Source: Thalassobaculum_A sp040219215 (GTDB taxonomy: Bacteria; Pseudomonadota; Alphaproteobacteria; Thalassobaculales; Thalassobaculaceae). Taken from it: a stretch of 64,000 nt of DNA. The stretch covers positions 248,001 through 312,000 of the forward strand of contig NZ_JAVJSX010000044.1 in the NCBI RefSeq assembly GCF_040219215.1. The letters are read 5' to 3'. Under the pieces are notes generated by a model that was given only the letters and a program-made list of their open reading frames with translations, made no database searches and was not told where the DNA came from. Shown piece by piece: positions 52,858 to 61,896 of this stretch; position 1 is the first letter of the stretch; each line of letters begins with the position of its first letter. The translations under genes and the position numbers were made by a program.

Positions 52858-54615
52858 ATGAACGTATTCAATCAGTTCCGTGAGAAAATTCAGGCGGCGC
52901 TAGAGGAATTGGCGCGCCGCCAGGGTTGGCCGGATGGGCTGCCGTTCGATCGCGTAACGGTGGAGCCGCCGCGCGACCTGAGCCACGGCGACATTTCGAC
53001 CAACGCCGCGATGCTGCTGGCCAAGCCGGTCGGCACCAACCCACGGGCCATCGCCGCGCCGTTGGCGGAGACGTTGGCCGGGCTGCCCGAAGTCGAGTCG
53101 GCGGAGGTCGCCGGCCCCGGTTTTATCAATCTGCGCCTGGCGGCGTCGGTCTGGCTCGCCGAGGTGTCGGCGATCCTGCGGGAGGGGACCGCCTACGGCA
53201 GTTCCGCGACCGGCAAGGGCCGGCGGGTCAACGTCGAGTATGTGTCGGCCAACCCGACGGGACCGTTGCACGCCGCTCACGCGCGCGGCGCGGTGTTCGG
53301 CGACGCGTTGGCGGCCCTGCTTGTGAAGGCCGGGTTCACGGTCACGCGCGAGTACTACATCAACGACGCCGGTGCCCAGGTCGAGACCTTGGCCCGTTCC
53401 GCGCATCTGCGTTACCGCGAGGCGCTGGGCGAGGACATCGGCGCGATCCCGGAAGGCCACTACCCGGGCGAATACCTGAAGGATGTCGGGCAGGCGATCG
53501 CCGACAGCGACGGCGACCGCTGGGTCGGCAAGCCCGAAGGCGAATGGCTTGAGGTGTTCCGAGCCCGCGCCGTCGAGCTGATGATGGCCGAGGTCAAGCG
53601 CGACCTGCTGGCCATGGGGATCCAGTTCGACACGTTCTCGTCGGAGCGGGCGCTGGTCGAGGCCGGCGCGGTGCAGCGCGCGCTCGATACGCTGGAGGGG
53701 CGCGGGCTGGTCTACACCGGCGTTCTGGAGCCGCCGAAGGGCAAGACGCCGGACGACTGGGAACCGCGTCCGCAGCTGCTGTTCAAGGCCAGCCAGTTCG
53801 GCGACGACGTCGACCGCCCGCTCAAGAAGTCCGACGGTTCGTGGACCTATTTCGCCAACGACATCGCCTACCACCTGGACAAGTTCCTTCGAGGATCGCC
53901 GGAGCTGATCGACGTCCTGGGGGCCGACCACGGCGGCTATGTCAAGCGGATGAAGGCCGCCGTGACGGCGATCAGCGGCGGCGAGGGCAACCTGGACGTC
54001 AAGCTGTGCCAGCTTGTCCACCTGTTCGACGGCGGCAAGCCGGTGCGGATGTCGAAGCGGGCCGGAACGTTCGTGACCCTACGCGATGTCATCGATTCCG
54101 TCGGCTCGGATTCCGTGCGCTTCATCATGCTGACCCGCCGCAACGACCAGACCCTGGAGTTCGACTACCAGAAGGTCAAGGAACAGAGCCGAGACAACCC
54201 GGTGTTCTATGTGCAGTACGCGCACGCCCGGGCGACCTCGGTGATTCGCCACGCCGGCGAGGCATTGCCTGGACAGGACCTGTCGGATGCCGCGCTGGCC
54301 AAGGTGTCCCTGGGTTCCTTGACCGACCCGGACGAGCTTGGTCTGATCAGGCTTCTGGCGGGCTGGCCGCGCCTGGTGGAGAGCGCGGCCGACGCGCATG
54401 AGCCGCATCGTGTTGCGTTCTATCTGGGCGAGGTGGCGGCGGCGTTTCACAGCCTGTGGAACAAAGGCAAGGACGAGGCGCACTTGCGGTTCATTCTTCC
54501 CGACAATACCGAGACCACCCTGGCCCGTATGGCGCTGGTGCGTGCAACCGCGACCGTGATTGCCTCCGGTCTAGGGGTGATGGGCGTGCAGCCGGTCGAG
54601 GAGCTTCGGGAATGA
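52858..54615 (+). CDS. argS: Arginyl-tRNA synthetase
   Basis: A 585-residue class I synthetase. The HIGH equivalent is ANPTGPLHAAHARGAVFGD and the KMSKS equivalent VRMSKRAGTFVTL. The N-terminal ~110 residues form the Add1 domain and the C-terminal domain begins near 455. It opens the long housekeeping operon. The start follows a 239-base gap from divergent erpA that holds no recognisable gene. Confidence 0.96.
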   Translation: MNVFNQFREKIQAALEELARRQGWPDGLPFDRVTVEPPRDLSHGDISTNAAMLLAKPVGTNPRAIAAPLAETLAGLPEVESAEVAGPGFINLRLAASVWLAEVSAILREGTAYGSSATGKGRRVNVEYVSANPTGPLHAAHARGAVFGDALAALLVKAGFTVTREYYINDAGAQVETLARSAHLRYREALGEDIGAIPEGHYPGEYLKDVGQAIADSDGDRWVGKPEGEWLEVFRARAVELMMAEVKRDLLAMGIQFDTFSSERALVEAGAVQRALDTLEGRGLVYTGVLEPPKGKTPDDWEPRPQLLFKASQFGDDVDRPLKKSDGSWTYFANDIAYHLDKFLRGSPELIDVLGADHGGYVKRMKAAVTAISGGEGNLDVKLCQLVHLFDGGKPVRMSKRAGTFVTLRDVIDSVGSDSVRFIMLTRRNDQTLEFDYQKVKEQSRDNPVFYVQYAHARATSVIRHAGEALPGQDLSDAALAKVSLGSLTDPDELGLIRLLAGWPRLVESAADAHEPHRVAFYLGEVAAAFHSLWNKGKDEAHLRFILPDNTETTLARMALVRATATVIASGLGVMGVQPVEELRE

Positions 54616-55577
54616 GCGACCGTCGGGACGAGGAACTCTATGCCGACCGCGGGTTCCGGCCCGGCCCCCCTCCGGAACTGCGCGAGCCGCCACGACGCCG
54701 TTCGCGCGCGCTCGGCGTGTTCGTCGCGACCTTCGCGCTGGCGGCGTTCGCCGGTGTGGTCTGGTACGCCTATGACCAGGGTCTGCAGCGCGGGTCCGAA
54801 ACCACGGCTCCGCTGATCAAGGCTGATCCGCGTCCGGCCAAGGTCCGTCCCGAGCAGCCGGGAGGGCTGCAGGTCCCCAACCAGGACAAGCTGGTGTACG
54901 AGGCGATGCGTCCCGGTGATGGCGGATCGGCGAAGGTCGAACGCCTGCTGCCGCCACCGGAGAAGCCGGTGGATCCTCCGGCACCGCCTCCACCACCGCC
55001 GGTGTTGCCGCGAACGAGCCAGACTGTCCCGCCTTCGGCGGAAGTTCCAGTGCCGCCTGCCACCACATCCGAGCCGGCCGACACCGGCATTCCGCCGGCC
55101 CGTATCGTGACACCGGCGCCGGTGCCTGTTGTTCCCCAGCAGGAGGCCTCCGCACCTCCGCCTCCGCCGCCACCCGCGCTGGCACCGGCACCAGTTCCGC
55201 TGGCGCCCGCACCGCCGCCGGCGGCACCGGCACCGACAACCGTTCAACCCGCCGCTGAGCCTCAGGCTCCGGCACCGACCCAGGCTCCGGCATCGCAGCC
55301 GGCGCCTGTCAAAGCCACTCCGTCGGCCGGCAGTTTCCGGATTCAGCTTGGCGCCCTGCGTGACGAGGCGGCGGCCGAGGGCGAGTGGACGCGACTGAAG
55401 AAACGCTATGCCGAAGAACTTGGTACGCTGGATCGCCGCATCCAGCGGGTCGATCTCGGCGCGAGCAAGGGTGTTTTCTTCCGGATCCAGTCGAGCGGCG
55501 TCTCTGAAGCGTCTGCCGAATCGATCTGCGCCGCGCTGAAGCCCAAGGGGCAGCCGTGCATCGTGGTCCGACCCTAG
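54612..55577 (+). CDS. SPOR-domain, proline-rich single-pass membrane protein
   Basis: A 321-residue bitopic protein. The cytoplasmic N-terminus is followed by one transmembrane helix (ALGVFVATFALAAFAGVVWY, about 34-53), and a long proline- and alanine-rich periplasmic linker (about 100-235). The C-terminal SPOR domain (GSFRIQLGALRDEAAAEGEW to the end) binds denuded peptidoglycan at division sites. The start overlaps the argS stop (ATGA). In alphaproteobacteria a SPOR gene at this locus is the rule. Confidence 0.92.
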   Translation: MSDRRDEELYADRGFRPGPPPELREPPRRRSRALGVFVATFALAAFAGVVWYAYDQGLQRGSETTAPLIKADPRPAKVRPEQPGGLQVPNQDKLVYEAMRPGDGGSAKVERLLPPPEKPVDPPAPPPPPPVLPRTSQTVPPSAEVPVPPATTSEPADTGIPPARIVTPAPVPVVPQQEASAPPPPPPPALAPAPVPLAPAPPPAAPAPTTVQPAAEPQAPAPTQAPASQPAPVKATPSAGSFRIQLGALRDEAAAEGEWTRLKKRYAEELGTLDRRIQRVDLGASKGVFFRIQSSGVSEASAESICAALKPKGQPCIVVRP

Positions 55578-55578
55578 A

Positions 55579-56607
55579 ATGGCCCAGGCGGCGATCTTCG
55601 GCTGTGCCGGTCCGCAGCTTGCGGCCGATGAGGCGGCGTTTTTCCGGGATTTCGACCCTTACGGCTTCATCCTGTTCAAACGCAATGTCGACACGCCGGA
55701 GCAGGTGCGTTTGCTGGTCGATGCCCTGCGCCACACGGTGGGTCGGGACGCACCGGTACTGATCGACCAGGAAGGCGGCCGGGTTCAGCGGCTCGGTCCG
55801 CCGCATTGGCGCCGTTACCCGGCGGCGGATGTGTTCGTCCGGCTGGACAAGGTCGACCCGGAAGCGGCGGAGGCGGCGCTCCGCCTGTCGGCGGCACTGA
55901 TGGCGGCGGATCTGATCGATCTTGGCATCGACGTTGATTGCCTGCCGCTTGCGGACGTGCGCCAGGCCGGCGCTCATGACGTGATCGGCGACCGCGCGTT
56001 CGGAGGCGACCCGGTAACCGTGGCTCGGTTGGCGAGGATCCAGGTCGACGCGCTGGCATCGGTCGGCGTCACCGGCGTGTTGAAGCACCTGCCGGGGCAC
56101 GGGCGTTCGATGGTCGACAGCCACGCGGAACTGCCGCGGGTGGACGCTGACCGGGATACGCTGGAGGCGGTCGATTTCGCCCCGTTCAAGGCGTTGGCGG
56201 ACGTGGTGCCTTACGGCATGACCGGACACCTGCTGTTCCCGGCCTTCGACGCGGACCGCCCGTCAACGCAGTCACCGGTGGTGGTCAACGAGGTTATCCG
56301 GGGGGCGATCGGCTTCGACGGACTGCTGATGACCGACGACCTGTCGATGGAAGCCCTTGGCGGGGCGATTGAAAGCCGGGCCTCCGCCTCGCTGAAGGCC
56401 GGGTGCGACCTGGTTCTGCATTGCAACGGGCGGATGGACGAGATGGTCGCGATCGCAGGCGAAGTCGGGACGTTGATCGGTCCGGCCGCCGCCCGCGCAG
56501 CCCGTGCGGACGCTGAGAGGATGCGGGCGAGGGCGGCGGCGATACCGCCGTCGAAGGACGCGGCCTATCGGCTCGAAACGCTGCTGGCCGGGCTGGGAAC
56601 TGCCTGA
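55579..56607 (+). CDS. nagZ: Beta-N-acetylhexosaminidase
   Basis: A 342-residue glycosidase of family GH3 that removes N-acetylglucosamine from peptidoglycan turnover products in the cytoplasm. The key motifs are LIDQEGGRVQRL, the catalytic loop VLKHLPGHGRSMVDSHAELP with the general acid histidine, and LLMTDDLSMEAL with the nucleophilic aspartate. It begins one base after the SPOR gene stop. Confidence 0.95.
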   Translation: MAQAAIFGCAGPQLAADEAAFFRDFDPYGFILFKRNVDTPEQVRLLVDALRHTVGRDAPVLIDQEGGRVQRLGPPHWRRYPAADVFVRLDKVDPEAAEAALRLSAALMAADLIDLGIDVDCLPLADVRQAGAHDVIGDRAFGGDPVTVARLARIQVDALASVGVTGVLKHLPGHGRSMVDSHAELPRVDADRDTLEAVDFAPFKALADVVPYGMTGHLLFPAFDADRPSTQSPVVVNEVIRGAIGFDGLLMTDDLSMEALGGAIESRASASLKAGCDLVLHCNGRMDEMVAIAGEVGTLIGPAAARAARADAERMRARAAAIPPSKDAAYRLETLLAGLGTA

Positions 56608-57299
56608 TGGACGCTGATTACTTCGTCGGTCTCATCCAAGGCGCAACGGTTTGGATCATCCCGGTCATTCTGGCGATCACCCTGCATGAAGCGGCGCACG
56701 GCTGGGCGGCCTCCAGACTGGGGGATCCGACCGCTAGGCTGTTGGGGCGGGTTACACTGAACCCGCTGGCGCACATCGACCCGTTCGGAACGCTGATCCT
56801 GCCGGCCATGCTGCTGATCATGAAGGCGCCGTTCCTGTTCGGCTACGCCAAGCCAGTGCCGGTGAACTTCTCCCGGCTGAACAACCCACGCCGGGACATG
56901 GCGTTGGTCGCGCTGGCGGGGCCGGCATCGAACATCCTGCTGGCGATTGTGGCAGCGCTGCTGTTCCACACGGTCGACCTCATGCCTTCGGTGGTCGATG
57001 AATGGTTCGTGGAGAACCTGCGCAACCTGTTCCTGCTTAATCTGGTCCTGGCGGTCTTCAACATGCTGCCGATCCCGCCGCTGGACGGTGGACGGGTCCT
57101 GGTTGCGGTGCTGCCGGACGCGTTGGCGTGGCGGGTGGCCCGGCTGGAACGTGCCGGTCTGGTCGTTGTTATCCTGGTGCTTTTCCTGGTGCCCTTCATC
57201 GCCGGCCAGTTGGGCTTTACACTGGACATAGCGAGCGTACTGATCTGGGGACCGGTCGACGCGCTTGCCTCGGTGATCAAAGCGATCACCGGTCACTGA
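56607..57299 (+). CDS. Site-2 protease family membrane metallopeptidase (M50)
   Basis: A 230-residue polytopic intramembrane peptidase. The zinc motif is HEAAHGW (His27, Glu28, His31), the third ligand is in PIPPLDGGRVLVAVLP, and ALAGPASNILLAIV is the family's internal helix. It lacks PDZ domains, so it belongs to the small standalone group like FwdE/YwhC. It shares one base with nagZ (TGATG) and sits between nagZ and scpA. Confidence 0.93.
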   Translation: MDADYFVGLIQGATVWIIPVILAITLHEAAHGWAASRLGDPTARLLGRVTLNPLAHIDPFGTLILPAMLLIMKAPFLFGYAKPVPVNFSRLNNPRRDMALVALAGPASNILLAIVAALLFHTVDLMPSVVDEWFVENLRNLFLLNLVLAVFNMLPIPPLDGGRVLVAVLPDALAWRVARLERAGLVVVILVLFLVPFIAGQLGFTLDIASVLIWGPVDALASVIKAITGH

Positions 57300-57315
57300 G
57301 CTGACGGACGGCGAT

Positions 57316-58116
57316 TTGGCTAACCACGACGCGTTCGAGAGCCCGGATCCGGAATACCGTCGGCGCGAGCCGGTGCAGCTGTCGCTGTTCCTGAACCTGG
57401 ATGGGTTCGAGGGGCCGATCGACGTGCTGCTGACCTTGGCGCGCGACCAGAAAGTCGACCTGACCCAGATCTCGATCCTTCAGCTCGCCGAGCAGTACAT
57501 CGTGTTCATCCGCGAGGCCCAGGTTCTCAACCTCGAGCTGGCGGCCGACTATTTGGTGATGGCGGCGTGGCTCGCCTACCTCAAGTCGCGCCTGCTGCTG
57601 CCGGTGGACGCAACCGAGGAGGAGGAACAGGACCCGGCCGCACTCGCCGAGGCACTGCGGTTCCAACTGCTCAGGCTGGAGGCCATGCAGGAAGCCGGTG
57701 GCCGACTGATGGCCCTGCCGCAGCTCGGCGTCGACCTCCACGCCCGCGGGGCGCCGGAGAACCTGTCGATTCGATACCGGCCGGTCTATGACGTGACGCT
57801 GTACGATCTGCTGAGGGCCTATGCCGATCACAAGGTTCGCGAACAGGGGCACACGCTGACCATTGCCGCGACCGAGCTGTATGCCGTCGAGGACGCGATC
57901 GAGCGACTGCGCGGGCTGGTCGGAAAGGTGCCGGAGTGGCGCACGCTGTTCAGCTTCCTGCCGGAGTTCCTGAAGGGCTCTTTGATCCTCCGTTCAGCGA
58001 TGGCATCGACCCTGGTTGCCAGCCTCCAGCTCGTGAAGGACGGCCAGGCCCAGATCCGGCAGGAGGGCACCTTCGGCCCGATCTGGCTACGCTCGCCGAC
58101 CGGGAACGCGTCATGA
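57316..58116 (+). CDS. scpA: Segregation and condensation protein A (kleisin)
   Basis: A 266-residue kleisin that bridges SMC heads with ScpB in chromosome condensation. The N-terminal motif VQLSLFLNLDGFEGPIDVLL and QKVDLTQISILQLAEQYI are typical. AADYLVMAAWLAYLKSRLLLP follows. The start is a TTG; no ATG is suitably placed. The C-terminal helix region ends in FGPIWLRS. It overlaps scpB by four bases. Confidence 0.93.
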   Translation: MANHDAFESPDPEYRRREPVQLSLFLNLDGFEGPIDVLLTLARDQKVDLTQISILQLAEQYIVFIREAQVLNLELAADYLVMAAWLAYLKSRLLLPVDATEEEEQDPAALAEALRFQLLRLEAMQEAGGRLMALPQLGVDLHARGAPENLSIRYRPVYDVTLYDLLRAYADHKVREQGHTLTIAATELYAVEDAIERLRGLVGKVPEWRTLFSFLPEFLKGSLILRSAMASTLVASLQLVKDGQAQIRQEGTFGPIWLRSPTGNAS

Positions 58117-58790
58117 CCGAAGCCGCGGCCGATTTGCCCGATCTGCTGGCCGATGAGGATTGGCGGCGCTGGCGGCGTTTCGTCGAGGCCGTGCTGTTCG
58201 CCAGTGCCGAGCCGATTGATGAAACCCTGCTGCGCCAGCGGGTACCGGAAACCGTCGATCTGACGAAACTGCTGCTCGAACTGGCTGATGCCTACGCCGA
58301 GCGGGGAGTGAACCTAGTGCGGCTCGGCACTAGGTGGAGCTTCCGGACCGCGCCGGACCTGGGCGCCATGCTGCGCAGCGACAAGCCGGTGCAGCGCAAA
58401 TTGTCGCGGGCCGCAGTCGAGACACTGTCGATCATCGCCTACCACCAGCCGGTCACCCGTGCAGAGGTCGAGGAGATCCGGGGCGTTGCCCTGTCGCGCG
58501 GGACACTCGACACCCTGCTGGAGGCCAGCTGGATCAAGCCGCGCGGCCGGCGCGACACGCCGGGGCGTCCGTTGCAGTGGGGGACCACCGACGCGTTCCT
58601 CGATCACTTCGGCCTCGCCGACATCAAGGAACTTCCAGGCCTCGAAGACCTGAAGGCCATGGGGCTGCTGGAGAAGCGCGCCGGCGTTACCAGCATCGCC
58701 ATGCAGCAGGACGACTTGTTGGAGGACGACCCCGAGGAACAGGCCGAGCAGCTGGATTTTCTTCCCGATGAGAACATCACGGATGACTGA
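58113..58790 (+). CDS. scpB: Segregation and condensation protein B
   Basis: A 225-residue protein with two winged-helix domains that binds ScpA. The first opens with RRFVEAVLFASAEPIDETLL. The second contains LSRAAVETLSIIAYHQPVTRAEVEEIRGV and WIKPRGRRDTPGRPLQWGTT, the ScpB hallmark. The ATG overlaps the scpA stop. The acidic C-terminus (DDLLEDDPEEQAEQLDF) is normal for alphaproteobacteria. Confidence 0.95.
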   Translation: MTEAAADLPDLLADEDWRRWRRFVEAVLFASAEPIDETLLRQRVPETVDLTKLLLELADAYAERGVNLVRLGTRWSFRTAPDLGAMLRSDKPVQRKLSRAAVETLSIIAYHQPVTRAEVEEIRGVALSRGTLDTLLEASWIKPRGRRDTPGRPLQWGTTDAFLDHFGLADIKELPGLEDLKAMGLLEKRAGVTSIAMQQDDLLEDDPEEQAEQLDFLPDENITDD

Positions 58791-58823
58791 TCACCCAGGG
58801 CAGGTGGCTTGCCGTGCTGGATC

Positions 58824-58847
58824 CATGCCGGTATCTCAACCGGCATG
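58824..58847. repeat. Inverted repeat overlapping the ABC ATPase start codon
   Basis: A perfect nine-base inverted repeat, CATGCCGGT-ATCTCA-ACCGGCATG, ends on the ATG of the next gene. In mRNA it would form a hairpin that hides the start. The wording resembles extragenic palindromic repeats of some alphaproteobacteria, so it could be a REP-type element or a regulatory operator. No second copy was noticed in this window. Confidence 0.55.
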
Positions 58848-59960
58848 ACAATCATCGACCTCGAATCGCGCCAGGGTGCCGAGAGAGCGCCGAATCCCCC
58901 CGCGCTTGAGCTGCAGGGGGTGCGGCACAGCTATGGTCGGAGCGTGGCCGTGGATGGCGTGTCGGTCTCGGTAGCGCCGGGCGAGGTGGTCTGCCTGTTG
59001 GGACCGTCCGGTTGCGGCAAGACCACGGTGCTGCGGATCGCCGCCGGCCTTGAGGCGCTGCAGGATGGCGAAATCCGGCTTGCCGGTACCGTGGTGGCCG
59101 GATCGGGCGTCGACGTCCCGCCGGAGCGTCGCGGCGTCGGGCTGGTGTTTCAGGACTATGCCCTGTTCCCGCATCTCGACGTTCTCGACAATGTCGCGTT
59201 CGGCCTGACCGGCTGGACCGCAGCCGACCGCCGGGCGCGAGCAGAAGCGGTGCTGGCATTGGTCGGTATGAACGGCTACTCGGCGGCGTTCCCCCACGAG
59301 CTGTCCGGCGGCCAGCAGCAACGGGTTGCCCTGGCGCGCGCCCTGGCACCGCGGCCACGGGTCATGCTTCTGGACGAGCCGTATTCGGGGCTGGATGCCC
59401 GATTGCGCGACCGGGTGCGCGACGAAGTGCTGCACATCCTGAAGGCCAGCGGGTCGGCCTGCCTGATGGTGACCCATGATTCGGAAGAGGCCATGTTCAT
59501 GGCAGACCGGATCGCCGTCATGCGCGCCGGCCGGATCGTACAGGAGGGCACGCCGGTCGAACTGTACTGCGAACCGGCCGATGCGTTCGTGGCATCGTTC
59601 TTCGGCGAGGTGAACCGCATCGAAGGTGTGGTGCAGGCCGGGGCCGTCGATACCCCGATCGGCACCATTCCGGCACGCGGTCTGCCGGACGGTGCGCCGG
59701 CGACCGTGGTGGTCCGGCCGGAAGCGGTTGCCATTCAGAACTGGTCCCCGCTGTTCTCCGACGATCCCAGCGGTGTGGTCGAGCAGGCCCGGTTGCTGGG
59801 GCGCACCAGCTTGATCCACATGACTGTTTCGGCGCCGGCCCGGCCTGACCGGACGGTGCACTTGCACGCCCGGGTGCCCGGCGTGCATCTTCCAAAGCCG
59901 GGCGCGCGCGTCAGGATCCAGATCGATCATGCGCAGGCGTTCGTGTTCGCGGGTGAGTAG
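58845..59960 (+). CDS. ABC transporter ATP-binding protein (Fe(III)/FbpC-like, with TOBE domain)
   Basis: A 371-residue ATPase of the CUT1/FbpC/PotA group. Walker A is LLGPSGCGKTTVLRIA, the Q-loop GLVFQDYALFPHL, the signature LSGGQQQRVALARALAP and Walker B VMLLDEPYSGLDARL. Residues ~235-371 form a TOBE_2 domain with VVRPEAVAIQNW. No permease or binding-protein gene is adjacent, so it is an orphan ATPase. It is inserted between scpB and tatA, which are usually adjacent. The start codon lies in an inverted repeat and has no clear ribosome binding site. Confidence 0.85.
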   Translation: MTIIDLESRQGAERAPNPPALELQGVRHSYGRSVAVDGVSVSVAPGEVVCLLGPSGCGKTTVLRIAAGLEALQDGEIRLAGTVVAGSGVDVPPERRGVGLVFQDYALFPHLDVLDNVAFGLTGWTAADRRARAEAVLALVGMNGYSAAFPHELSGGQQQRVALARALAPRPRVMLLDEPYSGLDARLRDRVRDEVLHILKASGSACLMVTHDSEEAMFMADRIAVMRAGRIVQEGTPVELYCEPADAFVASFFGEVNRIEGVVQAGAVDTPIGTIPARGLPDGAPATVVVRPEAVAIQNWSPLFSDDPSGVVEQARLLGRTSLIHMTVSAPARPDRTVHLHARVPGVHLPKPGARVRIQIDHAQAFVFAGE

Positions 59961-60060
59961 CGTAATTTAGTCCTTACGGTGTTGGCGTTGCGGCGCGCGG
60001 CTATGGTCGCGTATAGTCCGCGGCATCAAACGGGGGCGTAACCGGAATTCGGAGCATACG

Positions 60061-60303
60061 ATGGGTAGCTTCAGCATTTGGCACTGGCTGGTGGTTCTCG
60101 CCGTCGTGCTTCTTCTGTTCGGCGGCGGTGGCAAGATTTCCCGGTTGATGGGCGATTTTGGTAAAGGCCTGAAGAACTTCAAGCAGGGTATCAAGGACGG
60201 CGGCGATGCCGAACCGGAGGGCGATCAGGCCAACCGTTCGGTCACGGATGACAGCACGCCTGCCAAGCCCGCGTCCAAGTCCGACCAGGCCGTCAACGGC
60301 TAA
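60061..60303 (+). CDS. tatA: Sec-independent translocase subunit TatA
   Basis: An 80-residue protein with an N-terminal transmembrane helix (WLVVLAVVLLLFGGGGKISR), the FGxxK hinge and an amphipathic helix (DFGKGLKNFKQGIKDG). It oligomerises to form the pore for folded proteins in the Tat pathway. A leader of about 100 bases from the upstream gene may contain its own promoter. Confidence 0.95.
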   Translation: MGSFSIWHWLVVLAVVLLLFGGGGKISRLMGDFGKGLKNFKQGIKDGGDAEPEGDQANRSVTDDSTPAKPASKSDQAVNG

Positions 60304-60337
60304 AGGGGCTTCGGCACTTCATTCCGTTTGGTCTGAG

Positions 60338-60353
60338 GCGCCCTGTCGGGCGC
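60338..60353 (+). promoter_or_regulatory. Hairpin between tatA and tatB
   Basis: A six-base-pair perfect stem GCGCCC-TGTC-GGGCGC lies 11 bases upstream of the tatB start. It could lower tatB expression relative to tatA by partial termination, RNA processing or masking the ribosome binding site; TatA is needed in excess over TatB. Confidence 0.5.
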
Positions 60354-60363
60354 GGGGAATCTG

Positions 60364-60996
60364 ATGTTCGATATCGGCTGGCAGGAATTCATCCTGGTTG
60401 CACTGGTGGCTGTAGTCGTGGTCGGCCCGAAGGATCTTCCGCGGGTGATCCGGTCGGTCGGACAATGGATTCGCAAGGCACGTTCGCTGGCATCCGAATT
60501 CCAGGGCAGCCTGGAGGAGATGGCACGCGAGTCCGAACTGGACGATGTGCGCCGTGAGATCCAGCAGGTGTCGAGCGGCGGGATCGGGGCATCGATCGAG
60601 AAGCACATCGACCCGGACGGCGAAATCCGAAAGAGCGTCGAGAGCGCGAAAGCGTCCAGCGGCGTTGACGAGATCAAGGGTACCCTGGACGAGGCCCACC
60701 AGGAGGCCCGCGCACTGACCCGGGAAGGCGACACGCCGAAGGGCGGCAAAGATCCTGTCCAGGACTACGCGTCACTGGCGGAGAGTTCGAAGGCCCCAGG
60801 CAACTCAGTGACGCCCCCGCCACCGGCCGCCCCGAAGGCTGCTGATCCGGCCCCGGCTGCCAAAGCTCCGGCCAAGAAGACGGCACCGAAGCGGTCGACA
60901 AAGGCGTCGGGTGCCGCCGACACGCCGAGCAAGCCACCTGCCAAGCCGCGGCGCGCACCCAAGAAGCCGACCGACACCGACTCGAAGAAGGCCTGA
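60364..60996 (+). CDS. tatB: Sec-independent translocase subunit TatB
   Basis: A 210-residue protein with an N-terminal membrane helix and the hallmark FDIGWQEFILVALVAVVVVG followed by PKDLPRVIRSVGQWIRKARS, with an amphipathic helix to about 60. The long C-terminal tail (from about 120) is rich in Lys, Ala and Pro and looks disordered. It forms the substrate-binding complex with TatC. Confidence 0.94.
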   Translation: MFDIGWQEFILVALVAVVVVGPKDLPRVIRSVGQWIRKARSLASEFQGSLEEMARESELDDVRREIQQVSSGGIGASIEKHIDPDGEIRKSVESAKASSGVDEIKGTLDEAHQEARALTREGDTPKGGKDPVQDYASLAESSKAPGNSVTPPPPAAPKAADPAPAAKAPAKKTAPKRSTKASGAADTPSKPPAKPRRAPKKPTDTDSKKA

Positions 60997-60999
60997 TCG

Positions 61000-61803
61000 A
61001 TGGCGGACGGTACTCACGATCCCGATCAGGATCTCGAAGGCGGCAAGATGCCGTTGCTCGACCACCTGGTCGAGTTGCGGCGCCGGCTGGTCATCTCGGC
61101 AGGGGCGTTCATCGTCTGCTTCTTTGTCGGCTACGCATTGGCCGAGCCGATCTTCACCTTCCTGGTCCAGCCGCTGGCCGACATCACCGCGGGCCAGGCC
61201 GGCCGTCGGATGATCTACACCGCGCTGCACGAGGCATTCTTCACCTACATCAAGGTCGGCTTCTTCTTTGCCGCCTGCGTGTCGTTTCCGATCGTGTCGA
61301 TGCAGCTGTGGCTGTTCGTGGCACCCGGTCTGTACAAGCACGAGCGCCGGGCGCTGATGCCGTTCCTGGCGGCGACCCCGGTGCTGTTCACGCTGGGCGC
61401 GGCGATGGTCTATTACATCGTGGTTCCGCTCGCCTGGCAGTTCTTTCTCGGATTCGAACACCCCGGCGGCAACGGTGATCTGCCGCTCGTCCTGGAGCCG
61501 AAGGTCGACCAGTATCTATCGCTGGTCATGCGCCTGATCTTCGCGTTCGGCGTGGCATTCGAACTGCCGGTGCTGATCATCCTCATGGCCAAGGTCGGGA
61601 TCGTCAGCGTGGAGGGTCTGCGCTCCAAGCGGAAATACGCGATTGTCATCGCGTTCGTTGCCGCGGCGATTCTCACTCCGCCGGACGTGATCAGCCAGGT
61701 GCTGCTCGCGGTGCCGATCATCGTGCTGTACGAGATTTCGATCCTGTTCGCGGTGATGATCGAGAAGAAGCGCGCCGAAGCGGAGGCTGCCGCGGAAGAC
61801 TGA
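61000..61803 (+). CDS. tatC: Sec-independent translocase subunit TatC
   Basis: A 267-residue six-helix membrane protein that recognises twin-arginine signals. The cytoplasmic N-terminus contains MPLLDHLVELRRRLVISAGAF with the signal-binding glutamate region. SFPIVSMQLWLFVAPGLYKHERR and GVAFELPVLIILMAKVGIVS are conserved. It begins three bases after tatB. Confidence 0.96.
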   Translation: MADGTHDPDQDLEGGKMPLLDHLVELRRRLVISAGAFIVCFFVGYALAEPIFTFLVQPLADITAGQAGRRMIYTALHEAFFTYIKVGFFFAACVSFPIVSMQLWLFVAPGLYKHERRALMPFLAATPVLFTLGAAMVYYIVVPLAWQFFLGFEHPGGNGDLPLVLEPKVDQYLSLVMRLIFAFGVAFELPVLIILMAKVGIVSVEGLRSKRKYAIVIAFVAAAILTPPDVISQVLLAVPIIVLYEISILFAVMIEKKRAEAEAAAED

Positions 61804-61815
61804 CCTCCGGAGGTC
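61802..61815. repeat. Perfect palindrome right after tatC
   Basis: A 14-base perfect palindrome GACCTCCGGAGGTC begins within the tatC stop codon. It could form a small hairpin at the end of tatC or be a protein-binding site before serS. It has no T-run, so a terminator role is unlikely. Confidence 0.35.
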
Positions 61816-61896
61816 GACCGCTGGAGCGTTGCTGGACCCCGGCCGGACGGCTCCGTATAAGGGCGTTCAGCGACAACGGGACCAGACGATCCGGCC

